Part shown: piece after piece, positions 26,408 through 33,610 of the stretch
How positions within the stretch are numbered: position 1 is the stretch's first letter
How the letters are laid out: every line of letters begins with the position of its first letter
Assembly: GCA_900548115.1 (NCBI GenBank)
Contig: URJL01000005.1
Coordinates: forward strand, 3,239-67,238
DNA length: 64,000 bases
Source of the DNA: an uncultured Eubacteriales bacterium
Lineage (GTDB): Bacteria; Bacillota; Clostridia; Oscillospirales; CAG-382
Reading direction: 5' to 3'
Position numbers and translations under genes: made by a program
Notes under the pieces: model-generated
The model's input: the letters and a program-made list of their open reading frames with translations, nothing else
Told to the model about the DNA's origin: nothing
Databases searched by the model: none

Positions 26408-27691
26408 TCAAAGTGCAAGCCCTTCGACGGCGCTTCGCACCTCCTGCGAAAAATACAGCGTTCCGAGCGCGGCGCATACGCCGTCCTTTCCCGCATTTTG
26501 TGCGGCGGCATTCACCGCCGTTTCGATCGAACCGAACGCTTCGGCTTTGCCGCCGAGAGAGCGGATTCTTTGCGCCAGTTCCTCCCCCGTCATGGCGCGT
26601 GGGTTGGGCGCGGTCACGGTATAAAAGCGCTCCGCCTCGGGAAGAAGGAGCGACAGCATCGTCGAAACATCCTTGTCCGCCATGGCGCCGAGAACGAAGT
26701 GCAGCTTTTGCTCTCCGAAATATTGACGAATCGCGTCAACCGTCGCGCGCATGCCGTGCGGATTGTGCGAACCGTCGAGAAGAAAGACCGGCTCTTTGCG
26801 CAATACCTCAAAGCGCCCTTTCCAGACGACTTCGGAAAGTCCGCGGCGGATGTCTTCATCGGAAATGCTGTATCCCCGCATGCGGAGCACCCTTGCCGTT
26901 TCGATCGCAACGGCGGCATTGCACGGCTGGTAGGTCCCGATGAGGGGAAGGTGCAGACCGGAAAGCGCGCCGTAGGAAAAATCGATTCCGTCGAGCGAAT
27001 ATTTCTGTACCGAAAGAAGCGAAAAATCGGGTGCGGTAAGCGGGCAATGCTTTTCCTTTGCCGCCGAACGAATGACCTTTTCGACGCTTTCTTTTTCGGG
27101 ATACATCACGACGGGCGCATTTTCTTTTAAAATTCCCGCCTTGACGGCGGCGATTTTTTCAACGGTATCGCCGAGATACGCGGTGTGATCCAATCCGATC
27201 GCACAGATGACCGAGCAGGCACATTCGGGCGCTTCGATAACGTTCGTGGAATCGAGCGTTCCGCCCATTCCGACCTCCAGAACCACAAGATCACACTTTT
27301 TCTCGAGAAAATACAGCATGGCGGCGGCGGTGATGACCTCAAATTCGGTCGGCGGGTCGTCGGTCATGGCATCAGCGGCGGGACGGATGGTCTCCACAAT
27401 ATGAATCAGCTCATCGTCCGTGATGTTTTGCCCGTCGACCTGCATACGCTCGTTAAAAACCGTAATGTAGGGCGAGGTGTAAAGCCCGACGCAAAATCCG
27501 CTTTCGCGCAGAATCGACGCGATCATGGCACAGGTCGAGCCTTTGCCGTTCGTGCCCGCAACGTGAACGAATTTCAGCGATTTCTGCGGGTCGCCGAGCG
27601 CACCGAGAAGGCGGCGCGTGCGCGAAAGTCCCGGCTTTGTGCCGAGCCATTTGGTTTTGTGGATATACGAAAGTGCCTCTTCAATGTTCAT
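26408..27691 (-). CDS. folC: Folylpolyglutamate synthase / dihydrofolate synthase
   Basis: A 427-residue FolC that adds glutamate to folates (and to dihydropteroate), keeping them in the cell. The P-loop is VAGTNGKGSTCAMIASILRE, then LYTSPYITVFNERM, LVVLEVGMGGTLDSTNVIEA, AIGLDHTAYLGDTVE, and the second-domain FLLDGSHNPHGMRATVD. The length is normal. Its start overlaps the folT stop by 4 bases, so folate uptake and retention are translated together under the upstream riboswitch. Confidence 0.96.
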   Translation of the reverse strand: MNIEEALSYIHKTKWLGTKPGLSRTRRLLGALGDPQKSLKFVHVAGTNGKGSTCAMIASILRESGFCVGLYTSPYITVFNERMQVDGQNITDDELIHIVETIRPAADAMTDDPPTEFEVITAAAMLYFLEKKCDLVVLEVGMGGTLDSTNVIEAPECACSVICAIGLDHTAYLGDTVEKIAAVKAGILKENAPVVMYPEKESVEKVIRSAAKEKHCPLTAPDFSLLSVQKYSLDGIDFSYGALSGLHLPLIGTYQPCNAAVAIETARVLRMRGYSISDEDIRRGLSEVVWKGRFEVLRKEPVFLLDGSHNPHGMRATVDAIRQYFGEQKLHFVLGAMADKDVSTMLSLLLPEAERFYTVTAPNPRAMTGEELAQRIRSLGGKAEAFGSIETAVNAAAQNAGKDGVCAALGTLYFSQEVRSAVEGLAL

Positions 27692-28221
27692 TTTTTAACA
27701 ACTCCCCGTTCGGAAAAATACGGATGACGGATCAAAAGACAAAGCGCGGCGGCGTCGAGAACCGTCTCGATCGCGGCAAACGGAATCCGTGCGACAAGGG
27801 TCGGGAAAAACGGACTGCCGAACATCACCGACAAAACGGCGGTCTTATACAGCACAGCGGCAAAAAGATTGGTCAGAACAACGCTTGCAATCAGAAGAAA
27901 AACGCGTCCGCGCGCGGGCAGGATCTTTCCCGAAAGACGATAGACCGCCGGCGGCAAAACACCGATCAGCCCCATGCCGACCGAAAGCGGAACATTCGGC
28001 GCATAGCCCGAAAGAAAACAGCCGATAACATCGGCGAGAATGCCGCAGATTCCGCCGTACAAGGGACCGCAGAAAATGCCCGCCGCCATGACGGGAATGT
28101 TCCCGAGCGTAAGGCGCACGGTGCTCGAGCTCGGCGAAAAGCCGAGATAGCGGGTCAGAACGACGCTCAGCGCCGTTAAAATTCCCGTGGCGGTAATGCA
28201 ATAGATTGTTTTGTGCTTCAT
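27688..28221 (-). CDS. folT: Folate ECF transporter S component FolT
   Basis: A 177-residue, six-helix membrane protein of the ECF S-component type. It shows ITATGILTALSVVLTRY, then STVRLTLGNIPVMAAGIFCG and GPLYGGICGILADVIGCFLSG, the substrate-binding core pattern of FolT. It would work with a shared EcfA/A'/T module not seen here. The ATG at 28221 follows AAGGAGGG; an upstream extension to 28323 would run back into the riboswitch. The tetrahydrofolate riboswitch upstream and the overlap with folC strongly support folate as the ligand. Confidence 0.9.
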   Translation of the reverse strand: MKHKTIYCITATGILTALSVVLTRYLGFSPSSSTVRLTLGNIPVMAAGIFCGPLYGGICGILADVIGCFLSGYAPNVPLSVGMGLIGVLPPAVYRLSGKILPARGRVFLLIASVVLTNLFAAVLYKTAVLSVMFGSPFFPTLVARIPFAAIETVLDAAALCLLIRHPYFSERGVVKK

Positions 28222-28244
28222 AAAAAGCCCTCCTTGAAATAAAG

Positions 28245-28268
28245 AAAATGCGACAGAGAGCCGCATTT
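28245..28268 (-). terminator. Attenuator hairpin between the riboswitch and folT
   Basis: On the minus strand, AAATGCG and CGCATTT enclose a short loop, followed by TCTTTATTT. It lies between the aptamer and the folT ribosome site, where a regulated intrinsic terminator is expected. The stretch CTGTCGCA at the aptamer end recurs in this hairpin, which would allow alternative pairing. Confidence 0.6.
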
Positions 28269-28294
28269 CAAAAAGGATAGAGCCTATGAAGTGC

Positions 28295-28396
28295 GACAGC
28301 GGGATGCGGAAGCCGTACCGCAAGGCGATCTTTTCGTCCGAAAGACAACTCCCCGTCCTTTCGGCACTTTACGCACGGCAACCTACTCTGTCCAAA
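28295..28396 (-). promoter_or_regulatory. Tetrahydrofolate riboswitch
   Basis: The minus strand carries the conserved blocks of the THF riboswitch in order: GGACAGAGTAGGT, GTGCGTAAAGTGCC, GGACGGGGAGTTGTC, GACGAAAAG, GGCTTCCGCATCCCGCTG. In Firmicutes this aptamer binds tetrahydrofolate and controls folate transport and synthesis genes. Here it lies 74 bases ahead of folT-folC. Basis: pattern recall of the family consensus, not a covariance-model search. Confidence 0.9.
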
Positions 28397-28400
28397 GCTT

Positions 28401-28429
28401 ATTATAATACGAAGAAGCGGAAAATGCAA
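28401..28429 (-). promoter_or_regulatory. Promoter of the folT-folC transcript
   Basis: On the minus strand, TTGCAT (28429-28424) and a perfect TATAAT (28406-28401) are 17 bases apart. The expected start site coincides with the first bases of the THF aptamer. Confidence 0.8.
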
Positions 28430-28458
28430 GCGCTTTTTACGAAAAAGCGGCAAAATAT

Positions 28459-28571
28459 TCCCTCCCCTGCGGGGATCGTTTGCCGCCGCTGCGCGGGGCG
28501 TTGCCGCCCCTGCGGGGAGCGTTGCCGCCCCTGCGGGGAGCGTTGCCGCCCCTGCGGGGAGCGTTGCCGCG
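28459..28571. repeat. 21-bp GC-rich tandem repeat
   Basis: Three exact copies of a 21-base unit (TTGCCGCCCCTGCGGGGAGCG) start at 28501, followed by a partial copy and preceded by two degenerate copies that keep the CCCCTGCGGGG palindrome. Read on the minus strand it would give a heptapeptide repeat, but no gene is supported. Confidence 0.85.
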
Positions 28572-28627
28572 AAGATTGCATTCTGATGGTCAGAATGCAA
28601 CTTCGCCTTACCCACGTTATGCTGACC

Positions 28628-28761
28628 TAAGATTTTGATGCGTAATGAAGCCTTCCCCTTGAGGGGAAGGTGGCACGAAGTGACGGATGCGTCACATCAC
28701 AAGTGATGTGAGAGAAATTTTGCCTGTGGCAAAATATTCCCGTGCGCCCGCGAAGCGGGCG
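28628..28761. repeat. Palindrome-rich interspersed repeat element
   Basis: Four perfect hairpins follow each other: CCTTCCCC/GGGGAAGG (28651-28670), CACATCAC/GTGATGTG (28693-28710), ATTTTGCC/GGCAAAAT (28717-28735) and CGCCCGC/GCGGGCG (28745-28761). The first hairpin and the text after it (GGTGGCACGAAGTGACGGAT) resemble interspersed repeats I know from gut Clostridia. The 14-mer GGCAAAATATTCCC occurs at 28449 and again at 28728. Confidence 0.7.
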
Positions 28762-29127
28762 AGCCGCAATAGCAACTTTCGGTGAGACAAACCCTTGTGC
28801 GCAGTCGTAAAAGCCTCTTTTGCCGTATTCTTCTTTTGCCATCGCCCGCAAACGGGCGGTGTTTGCCCTTCGGGCGGAGTTCCTTTTTCTTTCGTTTCCG
28901 AAAGAAAAAGAAACCAAAAAGAAAGGGAATTTAAGGGCTTGCGCCCTTAAAAATTCCCCGATTGTACAGAGCTGTTACGCTCAATCAAAAACGGTATGCT
29001 TGTCTTTACTGTTATTACAGGTCGCACTTTACGCGATGAAATTGTACGAAATAGGAAAAGAACAAAAAGCAGGGGCATCGGTCGCCCGCACCTACAGCGA
29101 GTAATGTTATGCCTTTTCCCGTCTTTT
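28762..29127. other. Gene-free spacer with further hairpins
   Basis: No credible gene. It holds a purine/pyrimidine hairpin (CTTTTTCTTTC/GAAAGAAAAAG, about 28881-28909) and a strong stem GGGAATTTAAGGGC/GCCCTTAAAAATTCCC (28924-28958) that may end transcription from either side. The last 170 bases before the serine dehydratase stop show nothing recognisable. Confidence 0.6.
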
Positions 29128-30390
29128 TCAAGCGTTCGGCGCTTCCTCTTTACCTTTTCCGCCCTTTACCTCCGACGGATACAAAACCGCAAGTCCTCCC
29201 TCCGCCGTCTCGCGATAGCGGCAGGAGAGGTCCTTTCCCGTCTCATAAAGAGTGCGGATAACAAGATCGAGCGAAATTTTTCGGTTTTCGTACAGCATTT
29301 CGGCAAGGCTCACCGCGTCGACCGCACGCATGGCGGCGACGGCGTTGCGTTCGATGCACGGAATCTGCACCAATCCGCGAACGGGGTCACAGGTAAGTCC
29401 CAAGTGGTGCTCGAGCGCAATTTCCGCGGCGCATTCGATCTGCTTCGGATTCATTCCTTTAAGATAGGCAAACGCTGCCGCCGCCATGCCGCACGCGCTT
29501 CCGATCTCCGCCTGACAGCCGCATTCCGCGCCGCTGATCGAAGCGTTGGTCTTGATTAAATTTCCGACGATCCCCGCGACCTCAAGCGCCGAGATCAGCT
29601 CCTCATCCGAGTAGCCGCGCTCGCGCTGTTTAAACAGCAAAACCGCGGGCAATACGCCCGACGCGCCGCACGTCGGTGCCGTCACCATTTCTTCGCCGCA
29701 GGCATTTTCTTCGCTTGCGGCGTAGGCATACGCCGAAATCAGATAAATTTCCTTTTCGTGACCGTAATCCTTGCCTTGCCCGATCGCAAACAGCTTTTTG
29801 GCTTTGCGGGGGATATTCAAGCCTCCGGGAATGATTCCCTCGTCCGCAAGACCGTTTTTCACCGTTCGTTTCATGCGGTCGAGTACCAGCGCCATATACG
29901 CGCGAAGCTCTTTCCCCTCATACTTTTCCGCATATTCGGGAAGCGTGAGATTTTCCTTTATGAGCCGCTCCTCGATAGCGGTAAAGCTTATGTCGGGATA
30001 CGGCAGGACCTCTTTCTTCTCCTTTTCGTCGGCAAATCGGATCGCACCGCCGCCGATGCTGTAAACGGTCTTGCGGCACAAAAGTTTGTCGCCCGCAAAG
30101 GCGGCGATCTCCATCGTATTGGGATGAGCAAGATCGGTCTTTTCGTTATCGAAAACGATGGAAACGCGATCCTCGCCGAGCGTTTTGCGGATGGCATAAT
30201 CGGTTCGGTGTCCTTTTCCCGTCTTGGAAAGCGAGCCGTACAGCGTCACCTCAAAGCGCGTCGCGTCGGGATACCGTTCTTTGACCGCGCGGCAGGCGTG
30301 CGACGGTCCCATGGTATGCGAGCTGGACGGTCCGCGTCCGATCCGATAAAGCTCGGTAAGTGACGCCATTCCGTGTGCTTTTTCTTTCAT
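29128..30390 (-). CDS. sdaA: L-serine ammonia-lyase, iron-sulfur dependent, single chain
   Basis: A 420-residue enzyme that converts L-serine to pyruvate and ammonia with an oxygen-sensitive [4Fe-4S] cluster. The beta part has YRIGRGPSSSHTMGPSHAC. The alpha part has MVTAPTCGASGVLPA, SGAECGCQAEIGSACGMAAAA, and CAAEIALEHHLGLTCDP with VQIPCIERNAVAA, which supply the cluster cysteines. Both parts are fused in one chain. The ATG at 30390 is 6 bases from AGAGAGGA. It may be co-transcribed with the upstream LytTR regulator (44-base gap). Confidence 0.95.
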   Translation of the reverse strand: MKEKAHGMASLTELYRIGRGPSSSHTMGPSHACRAVKERYPDATRFEVTLYGSLSKTGKGHRTDYAIRKTLGEDRVSIVFDNEKTDLAHPNTMEIAAFAGDKLLCRKTVYSIGGGAIRFADEKEKKEVLPYPDISFTAIEERLIKENLTLPEYAEKYEGKELRAYMALVLDRMKRTVKNGLADEGIIPGGLNIPRKAKKLFAIGQGKDYGHEKEIYLISAYAYAASEENACGEEMVTAPTCGASGVLPAVLLFKQRERGYSDEELISALEVAGIVGNLIKTNASISGAECGCQAEIGSACGMAAAAFAYLKGMNPKQIECAAEIALEHHLGLTCDPVRGLVQIPCIERNAVAAMRAVDAVSLAEMLYENRKISLDLVIRTLYETGKDLSCRYRETAEGGLAVLYPSEVKGGKGKEEAPNA

Positions 30391-30434
30391 ATCGATCCTC
30401 TCTTATTCTTTTCTCCGACCGCACGCGGCGGAGC

Positions 30435-31136
30435 TTATTGTTTTCGGTTCTGCGCGAAAAAGCAGTCGCGCACATACAAATAGCGGTTTTTGGAGATCGG
30501 AACGGTTTCGCCCTCGGTCAGCTCGGCATGATAGCGCCGTACCGACGACACGAACGAAAGGTTGACTGCGTAGCTTTGATGGCAGCGCACAAAAAGCGAA
30601 CCGCAAAGGCGCTCCAAAAATCCGCCGAGCGTCGATCGGCAAACAATACTGCGGTCGGCGAGATGAATGCACAGATCGTTGTGAAACACCTCGATATAGC
30701 GGATATCGGTCTCGCAGACACGGTATTTTTCCCCGTTCTTTGCGGCGATATACAAACGTCTTGCCGCCGGTCGAAAATCCGAAACATAATCGACAATACC
30801 GCGCACCGTCTTTTCCGAAAGCGGCTTTTTGTATATGCCGAGATTGGGGACCGAAAGACCCGGCGGATTTTCAGACCCGCTCACAAAAACCGTGCGAACG
30901 GGATAACGCTCGACATAAAGCGCGCGCACAAATTCGACCATATCCTGTTCGCCGACCGTAAGATCGGTCGCGATGAGATCGAAAAGGCGGTCGTGAAGCG
31001 CCCGAAACAAGCGCTCGGAATCGAAAAACAGGTCGATCTTATATTCGATCCCGTATTCGTTCAAAACGGTTTGCAAAAGGTCGCGAAGCGCATAAAGATC
31101 GTTTTCCGCCGCATCGCAAAGTGCAATTCGAATCAC
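30435..31136 (-). CDS. LytTR family response regulator
   Basis: A 233-residue regulator. The N-terminal receiver domain has IRIALCDAAENDLYAL, the likely phospho-acceptor Asp in LIATDLTVGEQD, and the conserved Lys-Pro of IYKKPLSEKTV; the second Asp of the usual acidic pocket is replaced by Ala (CDAAE). The C-terminal LytTR DNA-binding domain runs from RRLYIAAKNGEKYRV through FVRCHQSYAVNLSFVSSVRR to ISKNRYLYVRDCF. The GTG at 31136 has AAGGGGG 6 bases upstream and is preferred to an in-frame TTG at 31157. No histidine kinase is adjacent. Confidence 0.88.
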   Translation of the reverse strand: MIRIALCDAAENDLYALRDLLQTVLNEYGIEYKIDLFFDSERLFRALHDRLFDLIATDLTVGEQDMVEFVRALYVERYPVRTVFVSGSENPPGLSVPNLGIYKKPLSEKTVRGIVDYVSDFRPAARRLYIAAKNGEKYRVCETDIRYIEVFHNDLCIHLADRSIVCRSTLGGFLERLCGSLFVRCHQSYAVNLSFVSSVRRYHAELTEGETVPISKNRYLYVRDCFFAQNRKQ

Positions 31137-31166
31137 GCCCGTCCCCCTTTCTTTCAATTTCGTTGT

Positions 31167-32579
31167 TTACGGGTTTTCGTCTTTTGTCGGTTCGTACTCC
31201 CCGATAGTGTAACCGTCGCGCCCGTTTTCCTTTGTTTTGTACAAAAGAGCGTCGGTCTGTTCCATCAGCTTCGGCAAGTCGGCGGGAAAGGAAAAACGGC
31301 AGGCGCCGATACTGCAGGTGACTCTTTGCGAGTTTTCCAAAATACCTGCCGCCTCGGCGGCAAAAGAAGAAAGGCGCTTTTCAAGCTCGTGAGCGGAAAG
31401 CTCCGCCTTGTCGATCATAACGGCAAATTCGTCGCCGCCCATTCGCCCGCAGACGGCACAGTCGCGAAAATTCTTTTCCAAAAGAAACGCGACCTTTTTC
31501 AAAACGGTATCGCCGACGGCGTGTCCTAACGTATCGTTGATGGCTTTGAAACAATCGACATCCAAAATCAAGAACCATCCGTGCGCACATTTCTGTGTAT
31601 CAAAATGCTTTTGCGCCCGTTCGCACAGATTTAGGAATATCCTTCTGCCCATAATACCCGTGAGCGCGTCCATTTCCCCGCGATAATTCCGATAGGCGCT
31701 GTGCTGATATCCCGCAATCAGGGTAATGACGCTGATCATGTTGAGCGAGAGCATGGCGACGGTAAATTCGATCTGCATATGAGAAATGTTATATAAGATC
31801 TCGGGTGCGACCGCGACGGTATGGGTTCGGAGCATGTGCGACATCCGCTCCAAAAAATAAACCGCTCCCGCGAAGGTCATGAAAACAATAAACACGGTAA
31901 AGACCGTCACCGTGATCCGCTTGGTTTTAGAATTGTTTGCGGGAATATAGCGGGCGGAATCGATCGCCGTGCGGATATTTTGCATTTTTTCGTTGCGGTG
32001 AAGTTGTCGAACCCCGACCGCCAAAACGGCACAGAGAACCGAAGAAATCACATTGCTCATAACAAGATAGCAATTCCCGAAATATTCAAACGGATGGTTC
32101 GAAAAGAAAAGCTGCATGGCGCCCATAACAAGCAGCGCCTGAGCCATAGGCGAAGCGAACGCCGCAAGCCCGACAAAAAGATTGGGATGCTTTGTCTTTT
32201 TCGCCGCCCAAAAAAGAAAACCGATCAAAAAGCCGAAAAGCGTTCTTGTTCCGACCGCCAGAATAAAGCTCCCGATGGGATTTCCGCTCATGAAAGGCGA
32301 AAAAAGCATATCCGCCGGAAAAATATAATACGACGTCGATTTATACATGCTCGCAAGACCGAAGACCGCGCCGATCGCGGCGGATTGCCATGTTCCGAGC
32401 AAAAGTGCTGCAATTAAGATCGGAATGTAAGCAAAGGTGACCGATATCGGCGGGATGTGAACGTATCCGAGAAAGGTGAAGGACATAAGAATTTCAAACG
32501 CCGCGAGAATCCAAAAAAGATAAAGATCAAAAGACGAATTCCCGCGTTTTTTCGGTTGCTCCGTAAACTTCACTCTCAT
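31167..32579 (-). CDS. Diguanylate cyclase with an ECF S-component-like membrane sensor
   Basis: A 470-residue membrane protein. Residues 20-195 form about six helices. The stretch VTFAYIPILIAALLLGTWQS and the following IGAVFGLASMYKSTSYYIFP resemble the substrate-binding core of ECF transporter S components. Two further helices (about 221-245 and 270-292) lead to a GGDEF domain (300-460) with DVDCFKAINDTLGH and an intact GGDEF at 381-385, so it should make c-di-GMP. The inhibitory RxxD site is absent (RDCA at 372-375). It is 30 bases upstream of the LytTR gene. Confidence 0.88.
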   Translation of the reverse strand: MRVKFTEQPKKRGNSSFDLYLFWILAAFEILMSFTFLGYVHIPPISVTFAYIPILIAALLLGTWQSAAIGAVFGLASMYKSTSYYIFPADMLFSPFMSGNPIGSFILAVGTRTLFGFLIGFLFWAAKKTKHPNLFVGLAAFASPMAQALLVMGAMQLFFSNHPFEYFGNCYLVMSNVISSVLCAVLAVGVRQLHRNEKMQNIRTAIDSARYIPANNSKTKRITVTVFTVFIVFMTFAGAVYFLERMSHMLRTHTVAVAPEILYNISHMQIEFTVAMLSLNMISVITLIAGYQHSAYRNYRGEMDALTGIMGRRIFLNLCERAQKHFDTQKCAHGWFLILDVDCFKAINDTLGHAVGDTVLKKVAFLLEKNFRDCAVCGRMGGDEFAVMIDKAELSAHELEKRLSSFAAEAAGILENSQRVTCSIGACRFSFPADLPKLMEQTDALLYKTKENGRDGYTIGEYEPTKDENP

Positions 32580-32636
32580 ATCTTCCCCCGCTTTCTCTTT
32601 TCGAAAACCCGAAAAATCATTATCTTATCTTTTTCC

Positions 32637-32665
32637 ATTATACTCTCCTTTTCGGAAAATTGCAA
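32637..32665 (-). promoter_or_regulatory. Promoter of the GGDEF-LytTR-serine dehydratase genes
   Basis: On the minus strand, TTGCAA (32665-32660) and TATAAT (32642-32637) are 17 bases apart, about 60 bases before the diguanylate cyclase start. Confidence 0.7.
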
Positions 32666-32677
32666 GCTGTCCGACGG

Positions 32678-33451
32678 TCACGGGCGAAAGGACGCCGCGC
32701 TTTTTTCCTTTGGCGACATTCCGAAGGTCTTTTGATACATACGGTAAAAGTTGCTGTAATTTTCGTACCCGATCTCGCGGGCGGCATCGGTCGCCGAGAG
32801 TCCTTCCTCCATGCATTTTTCGGCATACGACAGCTTTTTTTGCAGGATATACTGCTTGACCGAGGTCTTCATTTGCTCCGAAAACAGATGACAGACCGAG
32901 GATTTCGAACGCGCCGTACGGCGGGCGATGTCCTCGAGCGTGATCTTTTCGCACAAATGCTCCTCAATATAAATTAGAATTTCCGAAAGCTCCCGGTTTT
33001 CGTTTTGTATTTTCCTTTCGGGGCGGTCGGCAAAGCGGTAAAAAAGCTCGGTCAGAAGACTTTCCGAAAGCGGCGCGTAGTATTCATCCCGACTGCTCAA
33101 AAGGATCGGCTCAAGTCTTGAGATGCAGTCTGCGGCGCGGACGCACACGGGAGCGCGAAGCAAAGAGAAAGGAGCGCGCAATGGGGCAGGCAGCATGCTT
33201 TCGTCAAAAAGCAGAGTCAGACGGCGGTAGTTTTCACCGCTTTGCACACTTACGGCGTGATAATAAAGCGGCGGAATCAAGGTGGCGTGCCCCGCCGAAA
33301 GAAAGAGCGTTCCGCCCTCGGGATAAAGGCAGACCGTACCCGAAAAGACCGCGATCAGCTCGAACTGGGCGTGACAATGATTTTCCAAAAGAACGCCGTC
33401 GTTTGTGTTTGTTTCCGCATAATACCGGGACAAAGACCCGTGAAAAAGCAT
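32678..33451 (-). CDS. AraC family regulator divergent from the redox cassette
   Basis: A 257-residue regulator with a cupin sensor domain (NHCHAQFELIAVFSGTVCLY, and ATLIPPLYYHAV). The C-terminal AraC double HTH reads ITLEDIARRTARSKSSVCHLF and then ATDAAREIGYENYSNFYRMYQ, with the signature KTFGMSPKE. A GGGAGA site precedes the ATG. It faces the five-gene cassette at 33611-39263 across a 159-base gap that contains an inverted repeat, which makes it the likely local regulator of that cassette. Confidence 0.9.
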   Translation of the reverse strand: MLFHGSLSRYYAETNTNDGVLLENHCHAQFELIAVFSGTVCLYPEGGTLFLSAGHATLIPPLYYHAVSVQSGENYRRLTLLFDESMLPAPLRAPFSLLRAPVCVRAADCISRLEPILLSSRDEYYAPLSESLLTELFYRFADRPERKIQNENRELSEILIYIEEHLCEKITLEDIARRTARSKSSVCHLFSEQMKTSVKQYILQKKLSYAEKCMEEGLSATDAAREIGYENYSNFYRMYQKTFGMSPKEKSAASFRP

Positions 33452-33509
33452 ATTTTCCGTCTCCCCTGCACGTTTTTTTCTCTCGTCTTTTCCATTTTAT
33501 ACGAAATTT

Positions 33510-33572
33510 GCAAGAAAAGCAATACTTTTTGTGCAAAAGGATATTCAGATTGCTTTTTTTCATTGCTATAAT
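33510..33572 (+). promoter_or_regulatory. Divergent control region: inverted repeat and cassette promoter
   Basis: AGCAAT (33518-33523, within GCAAGAAAAGCAAT) and ATTGCT (33549-33554) form an inverted repeat. The second copy abuts a perfect -10 TATAAT (33567-33572) whose -35 (TTCAGA, 33544-33549, 17-base spacing) is poor. A weak -35 overlapped by a repeat half-site is typical of AraC-activated promoters. The assignment to the adjacent AraC protein is inference. Confidence 0.5.
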
Positions 33573-33610
33573 GGAGACGAGAATAAAATTCGGCAGACAG
33601 GAGAAAAACG

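Noticed and set aside
28268..28615. Minus-strand open frame with a heptapeptide repeat (ATLPAGA)
   Set aside because: It is the translation of the 21-bp tandem repeat, runs through the THF riboswitch on the same strand, and has no convincing ribosome site.
29128..30390. Two-subunit serine dehydratase (separate alpha and beta genes)
   Set aside because: Both the beta-type and the alpha-type motifs occur in one uninterrupted frame.
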